The translations under genes were made by a program, and so were the position numbers. A stretch of DNA of 64,000 nucleotides from JAAFHB01 sp038236995 (GTDB lineage Bacteria; Bacteroidota; Bacteroidia; Bacteroidales; Prolixibacteraceae): NCBI GenBank assembly GCA_038236995.1, contig JBBRZE010000021.1:1-64000 (forward strand). Reading direction: 5' to 3'. Under the pieces are notes generated by a model, which was given only the letters and a program-made list of their open reading frames with translations, was not told the DNA's origin and made no database searches. This document shows, one piece after another, positions 53,207 to 60,843 of this stretch; position 1 is the first letter of the stretch; each line of letters opens with the position of its first letter.

Positions 53207-53509
53207 CTATTTAATCAATTCTCCCTTGCTGTTGAAGAGAAGTATCGTTTTAACAGCTTCTTTGCTGACAGTCACTTTATAGGTGCCGTCGTCGCCCAGA
53301 AAAACTTTATCAATGGCATAGCCGGCGTAATCCTTTGTAAGAGTAGCAGTGACGGCTGCCGGTAAATCTGCCGCAGTAATTTCCTGGTATTTTACTGCTT
53401 TTTCCTGAGTCACTGTGATGTTATTTTGTGATGTTGAAGCTTCTGCGAACTGAGGCATTGTGAAGAAAATAGCCATTGCGGCTGCTGATAAAATCATTAA
53501 CTTTTTCAT
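53207..53509 (-). CDS. Small secreted PepSY-like protein, copy 2
   Basis: The 100-residue paralogue of the protein at 52400: the same signal peptide MKKLMILSAAAMAIFF and the same mature fold, with about a dozen substitutions (for example KVFLGDDGTYKV versus KIFKGDNDTYKV). ATG 53509 is preferred over the open frame to 53560. Two copies with duplicated promoters and terminators could give higher dosage or slightly different specificity. The sigma-54 regulator gene nearby is its probable activator. Confidence 0.85.
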   Translation of the reverse strand: MKKLMILSAAAMAIFFTMPQFAEASTSQNNITVTQEKAVKYQEITAADLPAAVTATLTKDYAGYAIDKVFLGDDGTYKVTVSKEAVKTILLFNSKGELIK

Positions 53510-53555
53510 ATTCCAATTTTTATATTTGTAAATATTCATTGTCATAAATCTTACA

Positions 53556-53572
53556 GACAAAAGCGTGCCAAA
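53556..53572 (-). promoter_or_regulatory. Sigma-54-like promoter, copy 2
   Basis: The same 17 bases as copy 1 (TTTGGCACGCTTTTGTC on the minus strand), 47 bases before ATG 53509, with the same one-base-short spacing. Confidence 0.6.
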
Positions 53573-53671
53573 CCTGTATCGCTTTCATATAGGTAATTGT
53601 AAAAGATTTTATATGAGATATATATGGATATTATTAATGGTAAAGAATCGGTTTGGCATCATCGAAACAGG

Positions 53672-53725
53672 TGTGGAATCCACGTGTCTAATGTGGAAAA
53701 ATTCCACAGAAATTGTGTGGAATTC
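53672..53725 (-). promoter_or_regulatory. Cluster of TGTGGAA palindromic sites, copy 2
   Basis: TGTGGAATCCACGTG (53672-53686) corresponds to the copy 1 site. It is followed by a perfect inverted repeat TGTGGAA-AAA-TTCCACA (53692-53708) and another GTGTGGAATTC (53715-53725). Spacing of about 20-24 bases and distance of about 103-150 bases from the promoter fit a multi-site NtrC-type enhancer. Confidence 0.6.
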
Positions 53726-53896
53726 AGTTGCAACTACATTTTGACGGGAAATTCCAGCATAGGACCTAATATAAATAGAGATGATCCCAATTCCGAAAAT
53801 CGAAATCAGTGTTGTTCGCTGATAAATCAGGTATTCACTTGAATGAAGAATCCCATATTGAATGGGATAAACAAAGGTAGTCAGTATCATTTTACT

Positions 53897-53904
53897 TATA
53901 TTTG
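53897..53904 (+). promoter_or_regulatory. -7 promoter element of the GH26 gene
   Basis: TATATTTG matches TAnnTTTG, 73 bases before the ATG. The -33 element is not clear. Confidence 0.55.
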
Positions 53905-53977
53905 AGCGATGAAACCATTCTTCCTTTGTTAGCTTTAGGAAAACGGTCAATCACTTCATATCAACATATACAAACCC

Positions 53978-55069
53978 ATGGGGAAATTTAAAAACCTGTC
54001 TATAATGGTATTCGTCTGCATTGGATTAGCGGCACAAGCTGGTAAAGCTGTTCCTTCAGATCCTAAAGCAACTCCTGAAGTTGTCAAATTATATAAGAAG
54101 ATGCTGGACCTTCAGCACAAGGGGATGATGTTTGGGCACCAGGACGCGCTGGCCTACGGAACAAGCTGGTATGCCGAAGATGGTCGCAGTGATGTAAAAG
54201 ACGTTTGCGGTGATTATCCTGCAGTTTGTGGTTGGGAGCTGGGACATCTTGAACTAGGGAATGCTTATAGTCTTGATTCTGTTTTTTTCGATAATATTCG
54301 AAGCGGGATACTGAAATCATACAAGAGAGGAGGAATTAACACAATCAGCTGGCATTTCACCAACGTATTGACAGGAGGCTCGGCATGGGATGTGAGTTCA
54401 AACAAAACAGTTGCGGCAATGCTGCCGGGTGGCGAAAAGCATGAATTGTACAACCAATACCTCGATAAACTGGCGGTCTTTATGCTTAGTCTGAAAACCG
54501 ATCAGGGAACATTTATCCCGGTTTTCTTTCGTCCTTTCCACGAGCATACCGGAAGCTGGTTCTGGTGGGGAAAAAACCTGTGTTCGGTAGATGAATACAA
54601 AGCATTGTGGAGATATACAGTATCCTATCTGCGCGAAACCAAAAACATTCATCACTTGCTATATGCTTATTCCACTGACCGGTTCACAACTTCCGAAGAG
54701 TATCTGGAACGGTATCCGGGTGATGACCTGATTGATCTTGTTGCATTTGATTTATACGATCGTGGACCCGAATATGCCGCAACAATTGGCAACTGCGCGA
54801 AAATGGTTACGAAAATCGCCGCAGAGAAGGGCAAAATTGGGGCAGTAAGCGAAGCCGGCGGTCCCATTACCAAAAATCCGGAATGGTGGACAAAGATTTT
54901 ACTTGAAAGCTTGCGCCCGTATGATTTGTCGTATGTGTTAGTGTGGCGTAATGCGTTTAATCAGCCAGTCCAGACTGCTTTTGGTCCTTACAAAGGTTGC
55001 CCGAGTGAACTGGATTTCGTGAAGTTTTATAATGATCCGAAAACCTTATTTCTGAAAGATATTCAGTAG
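53978..55069 (+). CDS. Glycoside hydrolase family 26 beta-mannanase
   Basis: A 363-residue exported enzyme (signal peptide about 1-23) with a GH26 TIM barrel. The catalytic acid/base is Glu189 in FRPFHEHTGSWFWWG and the nucleophile Glu292 in AVSEAGG; the N-terminal MFGHQDALAYGTSW and WELGHLELG also fit. It hydrolyses beta-1,4-mannosidic bonds in mannan or glucomannan. No SusC/SusD pair or other mannan genes are adjacent, so it is not in a classic polysaccharide utilisation locus. It has its own promoter. Confidence 0.93.
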   Translation: MGKFKNLSIMVFVCIGLAAQAGKAVPSDPKATPEVVKLYKKMLDLQHKGMMFGHQDALAYGTSWYAEDGRSDVKDVCGDYPAVCGWELGHLELGNAYSLDSVFFDNIRSGILKSYKRGGINTISWHFTNVLTGGSAWDVSSNKTVAAMLPGGEKHELYNQYLDKLAVFMLSLKTDQGTFIPVFFRPFHEHTGSWFWWGKNLCSVDEYKALWRYTVSYLRETKNIHHLLYAYSTDRFTTSEEYLERYPGDDLIDLVAFDLYDRGPEYAATIGNCAKMVTKIAAEKGKIGAVSEAGGPITKNPEWWTKILLESLRPYDLSYVLVWRNAFNQPVQTAFGPYKGCPSELDFVKFYNDPKTLFLKDIQ

Positions 55070-55104
55070 TTTAACTTTAAAGAACCCATTAAAAAAGGAT
55101 TCCC

Positions 55105-55746
55105 ATGAAAAAGACGATCATTTACTTTTGCTTTTCGATTCTTGCTAGTTCCTTGTTTGCTCAGGAACTTAAGACCATCGTATTAAATTCACCTGACATG
55201 AAGCGGGGATTACCTGTAATGGAGGCGTTTTCCTCAAGGGCTTCGGCAAGTGAATTTTCTGATACAAAATTAAGTTTGCAGGATCTTTCCGATTTATTGT
55301 GGGCAGCCAATGGCATTAACCGTAAAGAAAGCGGGAAAAGAACCGCTCCTTCTGCAATGAACGCTCAGGATATTGATGTATATGTATTTACAGAAGAAGG
55401 TGCATATCTCTATGTTCCCAACAATCATGTTATGAACCTGGTTGTCAGTGGCGATCAGCGAAGTTTAGTAGCTGGCCGTCAGGAAGAATTCGCCAAAGCT
55501 GCCGTTATTTTGGTATTGGTTTCAGACATTTCAAGATTTAAATCTGGAGATGAACCATCGAAATTAAGTTGGGCAGCCATGGATGCAGGTATTGTATCTC
55601 AGAATATTGCCATTTTTTGTGCCGGCACTGGTCTGAATACCAGACCACGCGCAACGATGGATCTTGAAAAATTGCGAAGTGTACTTCACCTGAAGGCTTC
55701 ACAACATATGATATTAAACAATCCGGTATCCTATAAAACGGAATAA
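55105..55746 (+). CDS. Exported nitroreductase-family (SagB/ThcOx-type) protein
   Basis: A 213-residue protein with a signal peptide (about 1-19) and a nitroreductase fold: SSRASASEFSDTKLSLQDLSDLLWAA near residues 43-70, and SWAAMDAGIVSQNIAIFCAGTG for FMN binding. Such secreted FMN oxidoreductases are common in Bacteroidota, with unknown substrates. It lies 35 bases after the mannanase gene and 17 before an acetyltransferase. Export of a flavoprotein implies periplasmic flavin loading. Confidence 0.83.
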   Translation: MKKTIIYFCFSILASSLFAQELKTIVLNSPDMKRGLPVMEAFSSRASASEFSDTKLSLQDLSDLLWAANGINRKESGKRTAPSAMNAQDIDVYVFTEEGAYLYVPNNHVMNLVVSGDQRSLVAGRQEEFAKAAVILVLVSDISRFKSGDEPSKLSWAAMDAGIVSQNIAIFCAGTGLNTRPRATMDLEKLRSVLHLKASQHMILNNPVSYKTE

Positions 55747-55763
55747 CAAACATAAATCTCTTG

Positions 55764-56291
55764 ATGGAATATAGAATAGGGCAATGCACGGAAAAGCAAC
55801 TGCCGGAGATTTTGGATATATTTAATGAGGCAATTCTCAATTCTACGGCTTTGTACGACTACAAACCGCGCTCGATGGAGAATATGCAAGCCTGGTACGC
55901 TGCAAAACAACAAGGGAACTTTCCCATTATTGGCGTTTTTGATCCTTACGAAAAACTTTTAGGATTTACCTCGTATGGCTCGTTCCGCAACTGGCCCGCA
56001 TACAAATATTCAGTAGAACATTCAATTTATATCCGGACTGATAGGCGAGGTAAGGGTTTGGGAAAGATGCTCCTGCGAACGATTATTAAAAGTGCAGAGA
56101 AACAGGATTACCATGTTTTGATCGGTGGCATTGATGCATCAAATACTGCAAGTATCCAACTCCACGAAATGGAAGGATTTGTTTTAAGTGGCACAATCAG
56201 ACAGGCCGGCTATAAATTTGGGAAGTGGCTTGATTTATCCTTATATCAGCTGATATTGAAAACACCAAAATACCCTAAAGAAGATAGATAA
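55764..56291 (+). CDS. GNAT N-acetyltransferase, phosphinothricin acetyltransferase-like
   Basis: A 175-residue GNAT enzyme resembling phosphinothricin/methionine sulfoximine acetyltransferases: YKPRSMENMQAWYAAKQQ near the start, SIYIRTDRRGKGLGKMLLRT (acetyl-CoA pyrophosphate loop) near 93, and a late YKFGKWLDLSLYQL. ATG 55764 is used in place of the preceding TTG. The substrate is unknown. A second, frameshifted GNAT of the same broad group lies on the opposite strand just downstream. Confidence 0.85.
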   Translation: MEYRIGQCTEKQLPEILDIFNEAILNSTALYDYKPRSMENMQAWYAAKQQGNFPIIGVFDPYEKLLGFTSYGSFRNWPAYKYSVEHSIYIRTDRRGKGLGKMLLRTIIKSAEKQDYHVLIGGIDASNTASIQLHEMEGFVLSGTIRQAGYKFGKWLDLSLYQLILKTPKYPKEDR

Positions 56292-56374
56292 CAGGTTAAG
56301 GCAGAAGCAAAATAAATTAAAGGTCAGGGAGTATCATTTCCCAACATTAACCTTAATCCTTTCTACTTTAACCT

Positions 56375-56874
56375 TTATTCAATACCTGCCACTTTACTCC
56401 TTCTTTCAAGCATTACTGTATCGCGCCAGATGTTGTCCATCTTCCCGATTTTCTCACGGGTCCCAAAATTCTAAATCCATTTTTGAGGTGCAATGCAATA
56501 CTTGCTTTGTTTTCAGGGAAGATACCTGCCTGAGGTGTCCATATTCCATGTTTTTCAGATTCGGTAATCAATTGCTTCATTAACTGATCGCCAATCCCCA
56601 TTCCGCTTAAGTCTGTATCAATATAAATGCTTACTTCAGCAACTCCCGCATAGACGCAACGGTTCGAAACATTCGACAATGCTGCCCAGCCTGCGACCTG
56701 GTTATCTATTCTTGCAATCAACCGGCAATCTTTACGATGCGACTGATCCCATGCTTCCCATTTTGGGGCTTCAGTCTGGAAAGTTGCATTTTTAGTAGCA
56801 ATCCCTGCGTTATAGATTCGTTGAACCGTTTCCCACGATTCATCCATCATCTCTTCTATTATTACCTTGTTCAC
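56375..56874 (-). pseudogene. Frameshifted GNAT N-acetyltransferase
   Basis: The frame from GTG 56874 encodes a GNAT domain (ESWETVQRIYNAGIATKNAT, EVSIYIDTDLSGMGIGDQLM) but runs out after GFRILG into an unrelated tail ending at 56413. In the next frame the family's normal end appears: TREKIGKMDNIWRDTVMLER, then RSKVAGIE and a stop at 56375. A one-base loss near 56461-56466 explains both. The gene is either newly inactivated or carries a sequencing error. The frame is open upstream to 56955, with other possible starts. Confidence 0.75.
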
Positions 56875-57031
56875 GGCTGTTGATTTTATCAGAAATAATT
56901 CACACATTGTCATCACTTTATTATCATTTAATTCCTGAAAATTACTACCTCTCACTTAGATGGGTTTACAACTAACGGAAGAATTGATAATCAGTTCAAA
57001 ACTAACAAATATTAAACAAATAATTCTTCTT

Positions 57032-58552
57032 ATGGTACGCTTATTAACGATTTCAATTTGCTTCATTATGATGGTGTTAATGAACTCCGCCGAAACTGCT
57101 GCACAGAATCATGGTGCATTTACCAATTCAAGTGATGTGGGCAACCCTAAACTGAAAGGTTCCACTAAATTCGATATTTCCCAACAGGTTTATACACTCA
57201 CTGGTAGTGGATTGAACATGTGGGCGAATGCAGATGAGTTTCATTTTGCATCGGTTAAACTAAGCGGCGATTTTATCCTGACCACTTTTTGTAAGTTTGA
57301 GGGGAAAGGTGTCAACCCTCATCGTAAAATGGGACTGATAATCAGGGAGAATCTCAACACTGGTTCCCGTTATGCAGATGCTGCCGTTCATGGTGACGGG
57401 CTTACCTCCTTGCAATACAGGACAAAAGAAGATGACATTACAAGTGAGGTCAAAGCCACTATGACTGCCCCGGACGTTGTTCAACTTGAACGCAAGGGTG
57501 ATACGATTATTATGCGCGGTGCAAAATCGGGTGAACCATTCACCGAAACCGGCAGAATAACGATGGCCTTTAATGCGCCGGTTTATGCCGGATTGTTTGT
57601 TGGTTCGCACGATGTCAGTGTAATTGAAACAGCAATGTTCCATAATTTCAGAATCGATGTTCCCGCAGCCGAAAACGTGGACGGTTATCAGACACCTTCT
57701 GCAAGCCGTCTTGAACTGATGGATGTTGCCACAGGAATTCGAAAAGTGATCTATACAACCAAAGGACACATCGAGGCGCCCAACTGGTCGAAAGATGGCA
57801 AGTTCCTGATTTATAATTCCGGAGGACTTCTCTATAAATTTCCGTTAGACACCAAAACTCCCGTGAAAATCAACACAGGGGAAGTCGTGAATAATAACAA
57901 CGACCACGGTCTTTCGTTCGACGGGAAAATGCTGGCGATGTCAAGTTCAACAAAACTTGCGGATGGCCGCTCCGGATCATCAGTTTACACTGTTCCCGTT
58001 GAGGGGGGAATTCCTAAAGCAATTACTAAAAATGTCCCGTCCTACTGGCATGGTTGGTCGCTTGATGGTAAGACGTTGGTTTATTGTGCCGAACGAAATG
58101 GCGATTACGATGTATGGGGGATTCCTTCCGAAGGAGGTGAGGAGTTTCAGCTGACCAAATCAAAAGGTCTGGATGATGGCCCTGAGTATTCGCCTGATGG
58201 TAAATTTATCTATTTTAACTCTGTACGTACGGGAATGATGAAGATCTGGCGCATGTCGCCTGACGGATCTAATCAGGAGCAGGTGAGTTTTGGGAAATAC
58301 AACGACTGGTTCGCCCATCTTTCGCCCGATGGAAAAAGTATGGTCTATGTTTCATATCCTGCCGATGTACCTGCCAATTCACATCCTCATAATAAACGGG
58401 TTTTGCTTCAATCGCAGCCAACAAATTCCCATGAGGCTAAAGTTCTGGCATATATCTATGGTGGTCAGGGTACCATGAACGTTCCTTCGTGGAGTCCCGA
58501 CAGTAAAACGATTGCCTTTGTTACTTTCACTTACGGTGATCCGAATTTCTAA
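57032..58552 (+). CDS. Exported TolB-like beta-propeller protein with N-terminal lectin-like domain
   Basis: A 506-residue exported protein. A signal peptide (about 1-24) precedes a concanavalin-like/DUF1349-type domain (about 30-205; FHFASVKLSGDFILTTFCKF, KMGLIIRENL). A WD40/PD40 TolB-type propeller follows (about 220-500) with repeats such as APNWSKDGKFLIYNS, GPEYSPDGKFIYFNS and VPSWSPDSKTIAFVT. It may bind carbohydrate or sense ligands at the surface; no hydrolase motif is visible. ATG 57032 gives the signal peptide, whereas 56960 does not. It is 9-12 bases before the next gene. Confidence 0.82.
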   Translation: MVRLLTISICFIMMVLMNSAETAAQNHGAFTNSSDVGNPKLKGSTKFDISQQVYTLTGSGLNMWANADEFHFASVKLSGDFILTTFCKFEGKGVNPHRKMGLIIRENLNTGSRYADAAVHGDGLTSLQYRTKEDDITSEVKATMTAPDVVQLERKGDTIIMRGAKSGEPFTETGRITMAFNAPVYAGLFVGSHDVSVIETAMFHNFRIDVPAAENVDGYQTPSASRLELMDVATGIRKVIYTTKGHIEAPNWSKDGKFLIYNSGGLLYKFPLDTKTPVKINTGEVVNNNNDHGLSFDGKMLAMSSSTKLADGRSGSSVYTVPVEGGIPKAITKNVPSYWHGWSLDGKTLVYCAERNGDYDVWGIPSEGGEEFQLTKSKGLDDGPEYSPDGKFIYFNSVRTGMMKIWRMSPDGSNQEQVSFGKYNDWFAHLSPDGKSMVYVSYPADVPANSHPHNKRVLLQSQPTNSHEAKVLAYIYGGQGTMNVPSWSPDSKTIAFVTFTYGDPNF

Positions 58553-58564
58553 ATCAAAATTTTG

Positions 58565-59662
58565 ATGTTTCGTTTAATTTCCAGGATTATTTTGATATTG
58601 GGCATTTTCGTGACCGTTTCCGGAAGACAAAGTCGGGCAGCCGGCTTTGCCTCTTCTGTGGAAGAAATGAAATGCCAGGTCACTTTTGGAGATAGCTATC
58701 ACAACTATCTGCCTGGAAGTCTATTGAGAATAGGGGTCATTATTAAGAACAACTCATCGGAAGATGTAAAAATAAGTCAGGAATTGTTTGTTGTTGACAG
58801 CGCCGGAGTTAAAACGTGGAACACCGTAATTAATCTTGAGCTTCAACCGAAAGGGAGTGTAACGATTCCTTTAATGGTTCCAGTTGGTAATCTTCCCGGA
58901 ACATTTGCGCTGACAACTTCTGTTAACCAAGAAGATGTATCGATTCCTAATTTCGCGTTTAATGTGATTCAACCTAAAAAATCGCCGCGGCTGTCGAAGA
59001 TTCTTGTTCATACACCTGATTCGGAAGAAGCGTTGAACAAGTTTCTGAAATCGTGGGATATCAAGGCTCCTTCAATTTCGTGGGGGCAGGTTCTCCTTTT
59101 AGGAAAAAAGAGCTGGAGCCAATATATCGATGGTGACAAGGAAATCATACAGTTAATTGACAGGTCACTAAAACGGGAGATGTCGGTGATCTTTATTGAT
59201 TTTGGGCCGGTCGGGAAGTTGGAAGATCCACTCAAAAAAACAGCTTTGCCTTATGATGTTACTGTGAGTTTTATAAAAGCGAAGGCACCCGAACAAAAGT
59301 TTGTTCTGAAATCAGATTACAAGGAACTCACCTATGATTTTTCAATGCCTCTGATGACGTCATGGAACGGATGTTATGGTGTTACAGTCCCGGCAACAGA
59401 CATGCGGTTTGAAGGAACCGGTGTCAAAATTAACGCCTATGCTACAACCGGTGAGAATCCTTTCCGGTTTCCGATTGTTGAATTGATTCCAATAAACGGC
59501 AAAGGTAAAATGTACCTGAGCCAGATCCTTACTGAAGGAAGGCTTGATGAAACCGTGAATCCACCGCGCAGGCAATCTGAACTGCCGGCTTACGACCCAA
59601 TGGCTGTTCAATTTTTACTAAATCTGATCTCAGCAACAGTAGGAGATAATTTATTAAAATAA
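58565..59662 (+). CDS. Exported protein of unknown function
   Basis: A 365-residue exported protein (signal peptide about 1-26, ending SRAAG). The first part (about 35-140) looks like an Ig-like beta-sandwich (LPGSLLRIGVIIKNNSSEDV, LQPKGSVTIPLMVPVG). The middle (about 148-230) is alpha/beta, and the end (about 300-365) contains FPIVELIPINGKGKMYLSQ, which resembles the accessory end domain of large glycosidases. No catalytic site is recognised. It follows the TolB-like gene in the same operon and may act with it on polysaccharide. Confidence 0.65.
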   Translation: MFRLISRIILILGIFVTVSGRQSRAAGFASSVEEMKCQVTFGDSYHNYLPGSLLRIGVIIKNNSSEDVKISQELFVVDSAGVKTWNTVINLELQPKGSVTIPLMVPVGNLPGTFALTTSVNQEDVSIPNFAFNVIQPKKSPRLSKILVHTPDSEEALNKFLKSWDIKAPSISWGQVLLLGKKSWSQYIDGDKEIIQLIDRSLKREMSVIFIDFGPVGKLEDPLKKTALPYDVTVSFIKAKAPEQKFVLKSDYKELTYDFSMPLMTSWNGCYGVTVPATDMRFEGTGVKINAYATTGENPFRFPIVELIPINGKGKMYLSQILTEGRLDETVNPPRRQSELPAYDPMAVQFLLNLISATVGDNLLK

Positions 59663-59707
59663 ATTTGAGACTGTTCTGGTTGGATTATTATTATATCTGA
59701 TTTTTAG

Positions 59708-59715
59708 TATTTTTG
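59708..59715 (+). promoter_or_regulatory. -7 promoter element of the DUF1097 gene
   Basis: TATTTTTG matches TAnnTTTG and lies 51 bases before the ATG. The nearest upstream TTG (59680-59682) is 25 bases away, longer than usual. Confidence 0.5.
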
Positions 59716-59766
59716 CTTGCAGACTAATAATCATCGACAGTTTTCACAACTAAAATTTCAAACCTT

Positions 59767-60294
59767 ATGGATTTCAAAAAATTTATCGTCATTCCTGTGT
59801 ATATCGCAGTTTTAGCCGCAGGATTTATTGTGCTTGATCAGCTGATCAGCCCTTACATGCCAATTGCTGCCAATAAGGGATTTGGCTGGGTTACTTTCCA
59901 GGCATGGGCCATGTATTTTATGGCGGGTTGTACCGTTAAAGGCGGGGCACGTACTTTTCTGGGCTATGTTTTGGGCGTTCTCTCTGCCATTCTGATCATT
60001 GAACTTGCCGGTGTTTTAAGTTCTACCGGATTCTGGATGGTTCCGCTGGCCGTATTGGTGATGGTTATTCCGATGTGTTCAATGGAAAGAGCCCATTCAC
60101 TGATCGATTTTGTCCCCGCGATATTTGTATCATCAGCGGTATATTTCGCATTTACGCAAATATACCCTGCAACTACAACCCGGACCTCAATGGCGGTTAC
60201 AATTCTTGCTTACTGTGGAATTGGGATGATCCTTGGATACATTACAATCAGCATAAGAACGGCTTACGAGAAGATGGTGGCAAAACCTGCCTGA
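59767..60294 (+). CDS. DUF1097-family membrane protein
   Basis: A 175-residue protein with five hydrophobic segments (about 7-26, 40-58, 64-84, 92-110, 145-168), consistent with DUF1097 membrane proteins of unknown function. The Gly-rich CTVKGGARTFLGYVLGVL loop is typical. It is monocistronic, with a -7 box upstream and a strong terminator at 60317 after it. Nothing indicates its substrate, if any. Confidence 0.75.
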   Translation: MDFKKFIVIPVYIAVLAAGFIVLDQLISPYMPIAANKGFGWVTFQAWAMYFMAGCTVKGGARTFLGYVLGVLSAILIIELAGVLSSTGFWMVPLAVLVMVIPMCSMERAHSLIDFVPAIFVSSAVYFAFTQIYPATTTRTSMAVTILAYCGIGMILGYITISIRTAYEKMVAKPA

Positions 60295-60316
60295 TCATCG
60301 CTTACTTAAAATACAA

Positions 60317-60363
60317 TCGCCACCAAAAAGAAATTGTTCTTTTTTTTTGGTGGCGACTTTTTT
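60317..60363 (+). terminator. Terminator after the DUF1097 gene
   Basis: TCGCCACCAAAAA pairs with TTTTTGGTGGCGA over 13 bp, followed by six T residues, 23 bases after the stop codon. Confidence 0.93.
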
Positions 60364-60372
60364 ATATATGTA

Positions 60373-60750
60373 TTTGGTCTCTTCAAACTTTTGAAGAAGC
60401 CAGTTGCAAGTGCGTTTGGTCTCTTCAAACTTTTGAAGAAGCCAGTTGCAAGTGCGTTTGGTCTCTTCAAACTTTTGAAGAAGTCAGTTGCAAGTGCGTT
60501 TGGTCTCTTCAAACTTTTGAAGAAGCCAGTTGCAAATGCGTTTGGTCTCTTGAAACTTTTGAAGAAGTCAGTTGCAAGTGCGTTTGGTCTCTTGAAACTT
60601 TTGAAGAAGTCAGTTGCAAGTGCGTTTGGTCTCTTGAAACTTTTGAAGAAGTCAGTTGCAAATGCGTTTTGGCTCTTGAAACTTTTGAAGAAGTCAGTTG
60701 CAAGTGTATTTTCACCCTTCAGATTTTTGAAGAAGCAAAATACACTTGCA
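60373..60750. repeat. 42-bp tandem repeat array, 9 units
   Basis: Units beginning TTTGGTCTCTTCAAACTTTT start at 60373, 60415, 60457, 60499, 60541, 60583, 60625, 60667 and (degenerate) 60709: exactly 42 bases apart with no indel. Units 1-4 contain the palindrome CTTCAAA-CT-TTTGAAG; units 5-8 carry one change (CTTGAAA). The array lies between convergent genes, just beyond a terminator. Confidence 0.95.
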
Positions 60751-60843
60751 TTTTCGCTGCTGTAACATGTTAATTACACACTACTAATGGAAACAGGGTG
60801 CCATTTTATGACGCTGGATGTAGGTTCTGAAATCAATTATTTG

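Larger units (their letters stand above)
53510..53977. other. Control region between copy 2 and the GH26 gene
   Basis: The 468-bp divergent gap contains the sigma-54-like promoter of copy 2, its palindromic sites (53672-53725) and the -7 box of the mannanase gene (53897-53904). Short frames here do not look like proteins. Confidence 0.7.
60295..60843. other. Convergent intergenic region with 42-bp array
   Basis: The 549-bp gap between convergent genes holds a terminator (60317-60363) and nine 42-bp units (60373-60750). Long open frames exist on both strands only because the repeat length is divisible by three. Confidence 0.75.

Noticed and set aside
53609..53950. Short frames upstream of the GH26 gene
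   Set aside because: They cover the palindromic control sites of the duplicated gene and have no protein features.
60306..60773. Several long open frames on both strands across the 42-bp array
   Set aside because: All three to four overlapping frames are repeats of one unit; period divisible by three explains them.
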